Shown one piece after another: positions 1 through 7,264 of a stretch of 13,247 nucleotides of DNA. The stretch spans positions 1-13,247 of the forward strand of contig CAZZIZ010000093.1 of the NCBI GenBank assembly GCA_964654535.1. Direction: 5' to 3'. This stretch comes from CAZZIZ01 sp964654535. Its GTDB lineage: Bacteria > Bacteroidota > Bacteroidia > Chitinophagales > UBA2359. Positions within the stretch are counted from its first letter, which is position 1. Every line of letters starts with the position of its first letter. The notes under the pieces were generated by a model. It saw only the letters and a program-made list of their open reading frames with translations. It did no database searches and had not been told where the DNA came from. The translations under genes were made by a program, and so were the position numbers.

Positions 1-94
1 GAGCGCAAGAGACAACAAGGGCGCGCAAGAGCACATCCAAAGCCTATTTCATTGCCACAATTTAAGCTACCTTCGCGCTCCTTAATCCAGCACA

Positions 95-937
95 TTGATC
101 TCCATAGGCAAATACAATACTCTCAGCATAGTTCGCGATTCAGAGCACGGGCTCTACCTCAGCGATGGTGAAGGAAATGATGTATTGCTGCCAACAAAGT
201 ACTGTCCAGAGAGCTTTGAAATAGACGACGAACTCAAAGTGTTTGTGTACCTCGATTCCAATGAAAAAGAAATCGCCACGAGTATTGAGCCTTTCATTAC
301 GCTGGACAAGTTTGCGCTGCTTGAAGTTGTTGATGTAAGCGGCGTAGGTGCTTTTATGGATATGGGACTGGAGAAGCATCTGTTCATTCCTTTTGCTGAG
401 CAGAAGTATAAAATGAACGTAGGTGAAACGCACGTAGTGTGCATGAAACTGGATGAGCAAACTGATAGACTTTACGGCTCTAGCAAACTCGGCCGATACA
501 CGCAGAACAAGGAGCTCCACGTTGCCGTGGGCGATGAAGTCGACATTGTGATTTTTAAACTCAGCCACTTAGGCTATAACGCGGTGATAAACAATGAGCA
601 CACTGGGTTGATTTTTAAGAACGAAGTTTTTAGAGAACTGCAAGTAGGCGAGCAGAGAAAAGCGTTCGTTAAAAAGATAAGCGACACCAATAAAATTGAC
701 TTGAGCCTTCAAGCTATTGGCTACACAAAGTTTAATGAGCCGAATAGCAAGGCCATTTACCAAGCCCTAGTCGACAACAAAGGTCACTTGGAGCTAGGTG
801 ATAAGAGTCCGGCGGAGCTGATTTACGAACGATTTGGTATAAGCAAGAAAGCCTTTAAGCGAGCCTTAGGAGATCTCTATAAGCAGCGAAAAATTACAAT
901 CTCACCCACTGAAGTACGCTTGGTAGACAAGCAATAG
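95..937 (+). CDS. CvfB-type S1 RNA-binding protein
   Basis: This is a 280-residue cytoplasmic protein that I recognise as the CvfB/YitL family: tandem S1-like OB folds followed by a C-terminal winged helix, known to bind RNA and to affect virulence factor expression in Staphylococcus. S1-like units lie at about residues 3-60, 63-135 and 140-208, and a winged helix at about 215-275 (AELIYERFGISKKAFKRAL). The N-terminus (ISIGKYNTL) and LLPTKY match the Bacteroidetes branch of the family as I remember it. The start is TTG at 95: an in-frame TAA sits at 83-85, and no ATG or GTG lies between it and the conserved N-terminus, so TTG is effectively forced. The next gene on the same strand begins 177 bases downstream, so co-transcription is uncertain. 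Family identity is sure; the cellular target is unknown. Confidence 0.92.
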   Translation: MISIGKYNTLSIVRDSEHGLYLSDGEGNDVLLPTKYCPESFEIDDELKVFVYLDSNEKEIATSIEPFITLDKFALLEVVDVSGVGAFMDMGLEKHLFIPFAEQKYKMNVGETHVVCMKLDEQTDRLYGSSKLGRYTQNKELHVAVGDEVDIVIFKLSHLGYNAVINNEHTGLIFKNEVFRELQVGEQRKAFVKKISDTNKIDLSLQAIGYTKFNEPNSKAIYQALVDNKGHLELGDKSPAELIYERFGISKKAFKRALGDLYKQRKITISPTEVRLVDKQ

Positions 938-1114
938 TCATCTTCAGCGTAGGCAATTCACGCCGAAATAATTCACTAAAAGCCTTTTCCAGAGCGCGTT
1001 TGCGCCCATTTCGTCACCCCTAGTCGCTGATTCAGCGATACTGCGGAAAGCGCCTTTAGTATGGCTTACTTCTTGAACCTAATGAATCAGCCCCCAAAGC
1101 TCAAGTATACAAGT

Positions 1115-1816
1115 ATGAAATTCAAAACCCTAATCATCGATGGTGACTCTGCCGCGCGAGCGTCACTCGAAGCCACACTCCAAAAGTTAGACAAGGTCAA
1201 CATAGTCCATACCTGCTCAAACGTTGAGGAGGCTAAGGCATTCATAAAAGAATCGCCGCTGGATTTAATATTTCTGGATGTCGCTGAAATTGGCGACCTG
1301 GAAAGGCCCTTTCTCGAGGCGCTGTCAAGTCCCCCGCAAGTGGTGCTGACTACGGCCAACGAATCTCTTGAAATTGATTCGCTAGACAGAGAACTGTCTG
1401 ACGTAATATTAAAACCATATTCTCTGCCTCAGCTTAGTCTTACACTACACAAAGTAATGGAGACGCAAGCAGCGATGAGCGAAGTGGCTTACGCCTCAGA
1501 TGCAAAGGAGATTTATGTCAAGGAAAATGGCAGATTAGTGCGCATTCCGCTGGACGATATATTTTACTTTGAAAACGCAGGAGACTACGTTAAGGTAATT
1601 ACTTCTAAGCGCAGCCATATTATTTCGGGCGCATTGAAAAATATAGCCAGTCGATTGAAGAGTCCGCGCTTGCTAAAGATTCATCGCAGTTTTATAGTGC
1701 ACCTTAGTAAGATTGTCGACATCGAAGATCATTCTATAGAACTGGAGAATGGCAAGGTGATACCTATAAGCCGCTCGCATAAGCCTAAGCTCATTCAGAG
1801 CTTGAATATTATCTAG
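1115..1816 (+). CDS. LytTR-family response regulator
   Basis: This is a 233-residue two-component response regulator: a CheY-like receiver (about residues 1-118) joined to a LytTR DNA-binding domain (about 130-230, with YFENAGDYVKV, LLKIHRSFIVHLSKI and VIPISRSHK, all typical of the fold). The phospho-acceptor is D55 (LIFLD), with T79/T80 and K100 in the usual later strands. The acidic pair is altered: D9 is followed by Gly, with D11 next (IIDGDS), and the usual MPxxxG after D55 is replaced by VAEIGDLER, so phosphorylation may be weak or unusual. I chose ATG 1115 over the in-frame ATG 1061 because receivers of this family begin right at the MKFKTLIID strand; the 18 extra residues look like leader. 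No histidine kinase lies in the window, so it is an orphan here. It ends 2 bases from the stop of the convergent gene. Confidence 0.92.
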   Translation: MKFKTLIIDGDSAARASLEATLQKLDKVNIVHTCSNVEEAKAFIKESPLDLIFLDVAEIGDLERPFLEALSSPPQVVLTTANESLEIDSLDRELSDVILKPYSLPQLSLTLHKVMETQAAMSEVAYASDAKEIYVKENGRLVRIPLDDIFYFENAGDYVKVITSKRSHIISGALKNIASRLKSPRLLKIHRSFIVHLSKIVDIEDHSIELENGKVIPISRSHKPKLIQSLNII

Positions 1817-1818
1817 TA

Positions 1819-2685
1819 CTAATTTCTTCTTAGAGGCAGGGTGGAGCAACGCAACAAGCCACCCAGCTTGGAAACTTCCGAATAAGGAACCTCGTAAATT
1901 TCGTAGCCACGATCCAATAGTTCACTTTTCAAGCGCTTAAATCCTTTTTCAATAATGATACGCTTGGGGCTAACAGAGAATATATTGGGAAACATCGCGT
2001 TCATCTCGTCTTGATTTACCCTTAGAAGATTCTCTTCACCGAAGAGCTCAATTAACACTTCCGGTTTTTCTGAGAAGCCTTCTTCGTAAATAATCGCTTC
2101 CGTTGTACCAATGGGTTGAAAACAACAATCGAGATGCAAAATGTTTCTTTCGTAGTTTTCTTCGTCTACTACAAGGTCAAAGCCAATTACGTTTTTTTCG
2201 GGGAAGCGTTCTCGTATATAAGCTACTCCTTCTAGATTCGTCCTTGCACCGATACCGATAAATATATGTTCGTTGTGAACAATAACGTCCCCTCCTTCTA
2301 TAAATGCTCCTTCAGGGACACGCGCTATTTTTTCGGAACCAATATCATCTAGTAAACCTTGTAGGCCTTCAATCTCGGTCATCCTTTCTTCCTTGCGCAT
2401 ATTAGCAACGACGAAGGTATCGCCAATTACAAATCCAATATCACGGGTAAAGATTTGCTCTACTCCCTCTAAATTATCCGGACGAAGTACTTCAACACCT
2501 GCTGCTGCAAAAATGCGCGTCAGCTCTTTTATTTCTGCTTGCACAACTTCATCGCCTGGAAAAGTACCCTGTTTAAGGTGCCAACGCATTTTAGGGTTGA
2601 TGCCTCTAGGTGTTCCACGATCTTGAGCATGTCCCAATACTACTGCTTCTAGTTTTCCTGTTTCATTTTTAATGTTTAAGCGCAT
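1819..2685 (-). CDS. DDAH/arginine deiminase-fold hydrolase
   Basis: This 288-residue protein belongs to the amidinotransferase/dimethylarginine dimethylaminohydrolase (DDAH-like) pentein fold, enzymes that hydrolyse a guanidino or substituted guanidino group through a covalent Cys intermediate. Visible motifs in order are FTRD (79-82), IEGGD (129-133), HLD with H184, and C280 in GLLRCSTLPL close to the C-terminus, which together give the Cys-His-acidic catalytic set. The length fits the family. The substrate cannot be read from sequence: arginine, methylarginine and other guanidino compounds are all possible. It is the last gene of a minus-strand run, 48 bases after the aspartoacylase-like gene, which suggests co-transcription but is looser than the upstream joins. 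There is no room for a terminator before the convergent LytTR gene. Confidence 0.88.
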   Translation of the reverse strand: MRLNIKNETGKLEAVVLGHAQDRGTPRGINPKMRWHLKQGTFPGDEVVQAEIKELTRIFAAAGVEVLRPDNLEGVEQIFTRDIGFVIGDTFVVANMRKEERMTEIEGLQGLLDDIGSEKIARVPEGAFIEGGDVIVHNEHIFIGIGARTNLEGVAYIRERFPEKNVIGFDLVVDEENYERNILHLDCCFQPIGTTEAIIYEEGFSEKPEVLIELFGEENLLRVNQDEMNAMFPNIFSVSPKRIIIEKGFKRLKSELLDRGYEIYEVPYSEVSKLGGLLRCSTLPLRRN

Positions 2686-2733
2686 TGGGATACTAAGTTT
2701 TACTTTGATTTATTGAACTGATTCTATTGCTAA

Positions 2734-3687
2734 TTACTTTGACTCTAATTTTTTAGACCACTTTACGCCTATGTGAACTAAAGGATCTCCTTGATTCATT
2801 AAAGACTTGTTGTTGAGTCCTACTATGTAACCGTTAACAGGGCTCGGCATTTCGATACTGTAATCACCCAGTGGGCTTTTGATAATACCGAGGCATTGTC
2901 CTTCTATGACCTTTTGCCCCGATTCTACTTTCGAAACGAAAATGCCTGATCCTGTGGCCCGAATCCATTTCATTTTTTCTATGTACAAGCGTGTGCGTCT
3001 CGAGGTTTTTATACTTGGCGATAGCTTCATTTTTTTAATGAGGCACTTGTAGCCTCGAATGCCTTCTTCGACGACAAATTGATCGATGCGCATGGACTCA
3101 CCCCCTTCAAATACGATAATTCTCTTGCCCGCCTTGGCAGCCGCGTGCCTAAGCGTTCCTTTTATATAAGGAGAGTTAATGATAAAATGTGGATTGAATG
3201 CTTCCGCCAGTGTTTCATTTTGTAAGTCATTTAAGGTAACACGTATTTGCGGAAAGTTAGTTCGGGCTTTGCCTCCTGTATGAAAGTCTACACCAAAATC
3301 AATGAGTGGAAGAATCTTCTTCATAAATGTATAGGCAACCTGGCTGGCAAGCGATCCAGTTTTACTACCTGGAAAAGAACGATTTACATCTTTACCGTGC
3401 GCTTCTCTATTAAAACTATTGAAGCCGAAAACATTAAGAATCGGGATAAGTATAACGCTTCCACGTTCTGTTCTATGTAGTTCTTCTTCTACAATGCGTC
3501 TAACAATTTCAACTCCGTTTAGTTCATCGCCGTGCATACCAGCCATCAGTAATAAAGTTGGGCCTGGCTTTTTCGAACGGCTCACAATAACCGGTATACT
3601 AACTTCAGTGCTGCTGGGCAACTTAGCAATAGGAATATCTAATCGTGTTTCCGCTCCAATGGGAATTTCGTGGCCATTTAACTTCAA
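2734..3687 (-). CDS. aspartoacylase/AstE-like zinc hydrolase
   Basis: This 317-residue protein is of the succinylglutamate desuccinylase/aspartoacylase family (M14-like zinc hydrolase fold). Zinc ligands appear as H52 and E55 (GMHGDE) and H136 (DFHTGG); a substrate-binding DVNRSFPG lies at 100-107 and the likely catalytic Glu is E194 (VFEGG). A C-terminal beta-rich segment (about 240-306) with SPVNGYIVG resembles the barrel-sandwich domain found in this family. The start is TTG at 3687, overlapping the rimK stop as TTGA; the next in-frame Met (residue 48) would remove the conserved first strands, so TTG is preferred. Members cleave N-acyl amino acids, and relatives in M14 act as carboxypeptidases. 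Tight coupling to rimK and rimB suggests it acts on a glutamylated product. That is inference; the substrate is unknown. Confidence 0.9.
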   Translation of the reverse strand: MKLNGHEIPIGAETRLDIPIAKLPSSTEVSIPVIVSRSKKPGPTLLLMAGMHGDELNGVEIVRRIVEEELHRTERGSVILIPILNVFGFNSFNREAHGKDVNRSFPGSKTGSLASQVAYTFMKKILPLIDFGVDFHTGGKARTNFPQIRVTLNDLQNETLAEAFNPHFIINSPYIKGTLRHAAAKAGKRIIVFEGGESMRIDQFVVEEGIRGYKCLIKKMKLSPSIKTSRRTRLYIEKMKWIRATGSGIFVSKVESGQKVIEGQCLGIIKSPLGDYSIEMPSPVNGYIVGLNNKSLMNQGDPLVHIGVKWSKKLESK

Positions 3688-4565
3688 CTTGCTGTAATTT
3701 TTCTTTCTATATAAGATATAATCTCTCCGGCAATATCCACGCCTGTCGTACCTTCAATACCTTCTAATCCTGGTGAAGAGTTTACCTCCAGTATAAGTGG
3801 CCCTCTTTCAGAGCGAAGCATATCTACTCCTGCAATCCCTAGGTCCATCGCAGCCGCTGCAGCTATGGCAGCATTTTTTTCCACGTCACTTAGAATGGCT
3901 ACTTCCGAAGAGCCACCGCGGTGAAGATTACTTCTAAACTCACCTTCTTTGGCCATACGTTTCATAGCACCAACTACTTTATCTCCAACGACAAAGGCTC
4001 TTATGTCTTCACCTTTGGCCTCTTGAATAAACTCTTGGATTATCACTCGACTATTGAGACTTTGTAATGTTTCAATAATTGAAACAGCAGTCTTTTTTGT
4101 TTCCGCCAAGACCACTCCAATTCCCTGAGTGCCTTCTATCAGTTTTATAATTATTGGTGCTCCACCTACCGCCTTGACAATTCTTTCTGGCTCTCGACTA
4201 AAGTTGGTGAATACGGATTTGGGCAAACCTAATCCAATCTTTGTGAGGCGCTGCATACTGTGAAGTTTGTCTCGACTTCTAATTAATGCATAGGAAGTAC
4301 AAGGTGTATATACGTCCATCATTTCAAACTGACGAATGACCGCCCCACCGTAAAAAGTTACGGAAGCTCCAATTCGCGGAATGATCGCATCTTGAGGAGG
4401 TAGTCTTTCTCCTCGGTAATAGATGACCGGTTTGTTTTGTTCTATTACTAAATCACACTTTAGATGATCGATAATTGACATATCATGGCCACGTATCTTC
4501 CCAGCCTCCATTAATCGTGAAGTACTGTAAAGTGTTCTCTTACGAGATAAAATGGCTACTCTCAT
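3684..4565 (-). CDS. rimK: RimK-type glutamate ligase (ATP-grasp)
   Basis: This 293-residue ATP-grasp ligase closely follows E. coli RimK, which adds glutamates to the C-terminus of ribosomal protein S6. Shared signatures are MRVAILSRKRTLYS at the N-terminus, DAIIPRIGASVTFYGGAVIRQFEM (59-82), GGAPIIIKLIEGTQGIGVVL (134-153, the ATP-binding flap), EGEFRSNLHRGG (207-218), AGVDML (245-250) and LEVNSSPGLEGIE (259-271) with the Mg-binding E260 and N262. The length matches the family (about 290-300). ATG 4565 overlaps the rimB stop in ATGA, and its own stop overlaps the next start, so the three genes are probably translationally coupled. Whether the local target is S6, another protein or a small peptide cannot be told; the S6 gene is not in this window. 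Confidence 0.95.
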   Translation of the reverse strand: MRVAILSRKRTLYSTSRLMEAGKIRGHDMSIIDHLKCDLVIEQNKPVIYYRGERLPPQDAIIPRIGASVTFYGGAVIRQFEMMDVYTPCTSYALIRSRDKLHSMQRLTKIGLGLPKSVFTNFSREPERIVKAVGGAPIIIKLIEGTQGIGVVLAETKKTAVSIIETLQSLNSRVIIQEFIQEAKGEDIRAFVVGDKVVGAMKRMAKEGEFRSNLHRGGSSEVAILSDVEKNAAIAAAAAMDLGIAGVDMLRSERGPLILEVNSSPGLEGIEGTTGVDIAGEIISYIERKITAS

Positions 4566-5017
4566 CTCTTCTTGTTCAATTGTTTGCGGTACGAAAGGTT
4601 TATGAATGAAACATCAACAAAGAATCTACTTTCCAAAAACTTACGACCTAATAATACCGGAAATTTCATATTTGTACGCTTCCCCAAGGTGAACTCAGTA
4701 TTGTAGATTTCACCGAATATCTTCACATTAGTCTCGACCAAATATCGCTCCTCACTCTGACCAAAGCTGTTTTTAACTACTTTTTTCTCAAACTCGAGAA
4801 AGTGAAACTTCCGTTGGGTTCTTCGCTTAGAATAGAATACCTCATCGAACTCTATTTCTAGAAGATGTTCACCCTTTATCTTTCGCTCTTTAGCAGATTT
4901 GAACGCCACTGAAGAAGTAAATGCCCCCGTATCAATTTTTGCTGCCACCGACTTAAACCCCAATTCTGGAAAATCGATTAACTCTGATCTGCCAACACGT
5001 TTCTTTTTCTTAGCCAC
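4562..5017 (-). CDS. rimB: RimB-type retropepsin-like protease
   Basis: This 151-residue protein is of the RimK-linked putative ATP-dependent zinc protease family (retropepsin-like fold, DUF785). The aspartic-protease motif IDTGAFTSS is at 28-36 with D29, and the second structural strand ends in PVLLGRKFL. In Pseudomonas the family member RimB is reported to trim the glutamate tail added by RimK; that is family knowledge, not shown here. The start is GTG at 5017, five bases after the upstream stop; an AGGA placed about 5 bases before it overlaps that stop codon and acts as a plausible ribosome binding site, a rare clear one in this window. The N-terminus is very basic (AKKKKR). The stop overlaps the rimK ATG. 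A single pepsin-like half implies it works as a dimer. Confidence 0.9.
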   Translation of the reverse strand: MAKKKKRVGRSELIDFPELGFKSVAAKIDTGAFTSSVAFKSAKERKIKGEHLLEIEFDEVFYSKRRTQRKFHFLEFEKKVVKNSFGQSEERYLVETNVKIFGEIYNTEFTLGKRTNMKFPVLLGRKFLESRFFVDVSFINLSYRKQLNKKR

Positions 5018-5025
5018 TAGTCCTA
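5015..5025 (-). promoter_or_regulatory. ribosome binding site at yyaL-like/rimB junction
   Basis: Read on the minus strand, the junction is TAGGACTAGTG: the upstream TAG stop, then GACTA, then the GTG start of rimB. AGGA spans the stop and spacer about 5 bases before GTG, so the ribosome binding site is embedded in the end of the previous gene. This supports both the GTG start and co-translation of the two genes. Confidence 0.55.
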
Positions 5026-7143
5026 ATCAATCAGTTTTAAGGCATCTTCAAATCTTGTAACTGGGAATTTACAAACCCGGTTCTGACAAACGTAAATCGT
5101 GGTTTGTCCTTCTTGTAGTTTATTCTCCAACAACTCTAGCTTTCCTTCCTGAGCCCCGCCCAAAGGCCATACGCGCGGTAAGTAGGATGCATTGAACTTC
5201 TTCAGCTCCTCTTCCCAATCTGGGCCGACTATAGCAACCTCATAAGGTTCTTGGGTTAGATAGTACAAACAAGTCAACCAGTTTGAGTACCAGGGCGCCG
5301 AAGCCAATGCATCGTCCAATACATTGTTGACCATTATTTTGGCCTTGTTGGTATAATCTGTTTCGTAGAAATAAGTGCCAACTTGTAAAAGAGCCAGAGC
5401 CATGGAGCTATTACTCGCGGGAATAACGTTATCCGCTACTTCCATTTTGCGTGCTATAAGCGCAGGATCTTGATCGGAGGTGTAGAAGAACATTTTACTC
5501 TCTTCGTCATAGAAATGAGCAATAGCATAGTCTGTTAAGCCCTTAGCTTGGTTCAACCAATGTTCATCAAAGGTCACTTGATACAAAGCAACGAAGGCAT
5601 CAATCAACAAAGCGTAATCATCTAAAAATGCGTTGATGCTAGACTTTCCATTTTTATAGTTTCTGTTGAGTCTATAATCTGATTGGATGGCATTCTTGTC
5701 TAAAAAGCGCGCATTGGTTAAAGCTTTATCTAGGAAGCCTTTTTCACCGAAAGTTTTGTAAGCATCCACATAGCCTTTGAGCATTAATGCATTCCAGCTG
5801 GTTAAAATTTTATCGTCGAGTCCAGGGTGGATACGTTTATCGCGTTCTGCAAAGAGTTTTCGTCTTTGACTTTCAATGCGTTCGTTAAATTCGGATTCAG
5901 AAAGCCCAGAATCCTTTTTTACATTATCGCTACGGTTATGAATGTTGGGGATGTTTTTATGTTCCCAGTTTCCACGTTCGGATATGTCGTAGTAATCGCA
6001 GAAGAGCTCACCATCTTCGCCTAGAATATCTATAACCTCTTTCTTATGCCAGATATAATACTTCCCTTCTTCACCTTCACTATCTGCGTCGAGAGAGGAA
6101 TAGAAACCACCTTCAGGAGAGGTCATTTCTTTCTCTACCCACTCTATGGTTTCGTAGACTGCTTTTTTATAAAGCGGTTTAGGATCTAATCGATAGGCCT
6201 CAGAATAAAGACTTACCAATTGCCCATTGTCGTACATCATTTTTTCGAAGTGCGGCACCAACCAGTTTGCATCGGTTGCGTAACGAGCAAAGCCTCCAAA
6301 AATGTGATCGTAAATGCCTCCTTCGGCGATTTTGGTTAAGGTGACATCCAGTGCTCTTTTCGCTTCTTCGTTTTCGCTCATGTGATAGTAGCGCAGCATA
6401 TAGCTGTGATTGTTGGGCATCGGGAATTTTGGTGCGCCAACTCGTCCTCCTTTTATAAAATCTATTTTGTCCAACCAATTAGCAAAAGCAATATTCAGAT
6501 CGGTTCTTTCAAATGAAAAGGGCTCGTCTTTAAAAGCAACCTTTTCGATTCCTTGTATGCCTTCAGTAATCTGAGTGGCTTGCTTTTCTAACGTTGCTGG
6601 CTCCGTGTCTTTTAAGTTTTTGAAATGAGTTAGTATCTCCTTCCATTTATCCTTGGGATAATATGTGCCCGCGTAAACAGGACGGCCATCGGGTAGTGCG
6701 AGTGCGTTGAGTGGCCAACCTCCACGACCACTTATGAGTTCCACCGCGTTCATATACACTTGATCAATGTCCGGACGTTCTTCGCGATCAATTTTAATAG
6801 AGACAAAATGGTCGTTCATGATTTTCGCCACTGTGCTGTCCTCAAAGGATTCGTGCTCCATTACGTGACACCAGTGACAAGCTGCGTAACCAATACTTAC
6901 TATGATCAGCTTGTCTTCGTCCTTAGCTTTCTTTAATGCCTCAGCTCCCCAGGGATACCAGTCTACAGGGTTATGCGCGTGTTGCAGTAAATACGGGCTG
7001 CTTTCATTGATCAGCGCATTGGTATACTCATGATGCTCGTCAGACATGTCGCTAGTCTTGTGTCCTGTTTGAGAGCTGCAAGAAGAAAATATCAATAGCA
7101 GTAGAAAGCAAACGGGATAGATGAATAAATGGACTTTTTTCAA
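5023..7143 (-). CDS. DUF255/YyaL thioredoxin-fold lipoprotein
   Basis: This 706-residue protein is of the YyaL/SPATA20 family: an N-terminal thioredoxin-like DUF255 domain followed by a long (alpha/alpha)-barrel region resembling sugar epimerases or glycosidases. The hallmark LLQHAHNPVDWYPWG is at 52-66 and the redox motif CHWC at 89-92 (AACHWCHVMEHESFED), followed by IKIDREERPDID and GGWPLN. The barrel region includes GGIYDHIFGGFARY and VPHFEKMMYDN. Residues 1-22 look like a lipoprotein signal: a hydrophobic stretch ending in FSSC with C22 as the likely lipidated residue, so this copy is exported, whereas many family members are cytoplasmic. The catalytic role of the family is not settled. 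It leads a five-gene minus-strand run, five bases ahead of rimB. I could not pick out a clear promoter in the 69 bases before the start. Confidence 0.92.
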   Translation of the reverse strand: MKKVHLFIYPVCFLLLLIFSSCSSQTGHKTSDMSDEHHEYTNALINESSPYLLQHAHNPVDWYPWGAEALKKAKDEDKLIIVSIGYAACHWCHVMEHESFEDSTVAKIMNDHFVSIKIDREERPDIDQVYMNAVELISGRGGWPLNALALPDGRPVYAGTYYPKDKWKEILTHFKNLKDTEPATLEKQATQITEGIQGIEKVAFKDEPFSFERTDLNIAFANWLDKIDFIKGGRVGAPKFPMPNNHSYMLRYYHMSENEEAKRALDVTLTKIAEGGIYDHIFGGFARYATDANWLVPHFEKMMYDNGQLVSLYSEAYRLDPKPLYKKAVYETIEWVEKEMTSPEGGFYSSLDADSEGEEGKYYIWHKKEVIDILGEDGELFCDYYDISERGNWEHKNIPNIHNRSDNVKKDSGLSESEFNERIESQRRKLFAERDKRIHPGLDDKILTSWNALMLKGYVDAYKTFGEKGFLDKALTNARFLDKNAIQSDYRLNRNYKNGKSSINAFLDDYALLIDAFVALYQVTFDEHWLNQAKGLTDYAIAHFYDEESKMFFYTSDQDPALIARKMEVADNVIPASNSSMALALLQVGTYFYETDYTNKAKIMVNNVLDDALASAPWYSNWLTCLYYLTQEPYEVAIVGPDWEEELKKFNASYLPRVWPLGGAQEGKLELLENKLQEGQTTIYVCQNRVCKFPVTRFEDALKLID

Positions 7144-7212
7144 AGGATTTAATTATGTCTCAAGTTACCGAAATTGAGGGTATTCCGCAGCTTAATGTTT
7201 GGGCTTGGGCAT

Positions 7213-7240
7213 AAAAAAAACCGCTCTCAAACGAGAACGG
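7213..7240 (-). terminator. intrinsic terminator of Cys-rich protein gene
   Basis: On the minus strand, CCGTTCTC-GTTT-GAGAGCGG forms an 8-pair stem (one G-T wobble) with a 4-base loop at 7240-7221, followed at once by eight Ts (7220-7213). It begins 24 bases after the stop of the small secreted protein gene and separates it from the YyaL-led operon. Confidence 0.9.
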
Positions 7241-7264
7241 CTTTCAATTTCATTTAAGAAAAGA

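Noticed and set aside
1..95. Minus-strand frame from an ATG at 95 running off the left edge, and an open plus-strand frame from base 1
   Set aside because: Both are short, unrecognisable and overlap or abut the CvfB start; neither has a supporting motif. The 9-base direct repeat GCGCAAGAG at 3-11 and 23-31 is too short to interpret.
140..568. Long minus-strand frame opposite the CvfB gene
   Set aside because: It is the antisense shadow of a clearly conserved S1-domain protein and shows no domain of its own.
1024..1038. Inverted repeat TCGCTGATTCAGCGA before the LytTR gene, and AGCGATTCATTCGCT at 12295-12309 before the barrel gene
   Set aside because: They look alike, but the half-sites are in opposite order and only 5 pairs long; chance is a sufficient explanation and neither matches the direct-repeat sites expected for LytTR proteins.
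1061..1114. Upstream in-frame ATG extending the LytTR regulator by 18 residues
   Set aside because: The receiver fold begins at MKFKTLIID (1115); the extra residues have no family counterpart and contain a second Met, typical of read-through of the leader.
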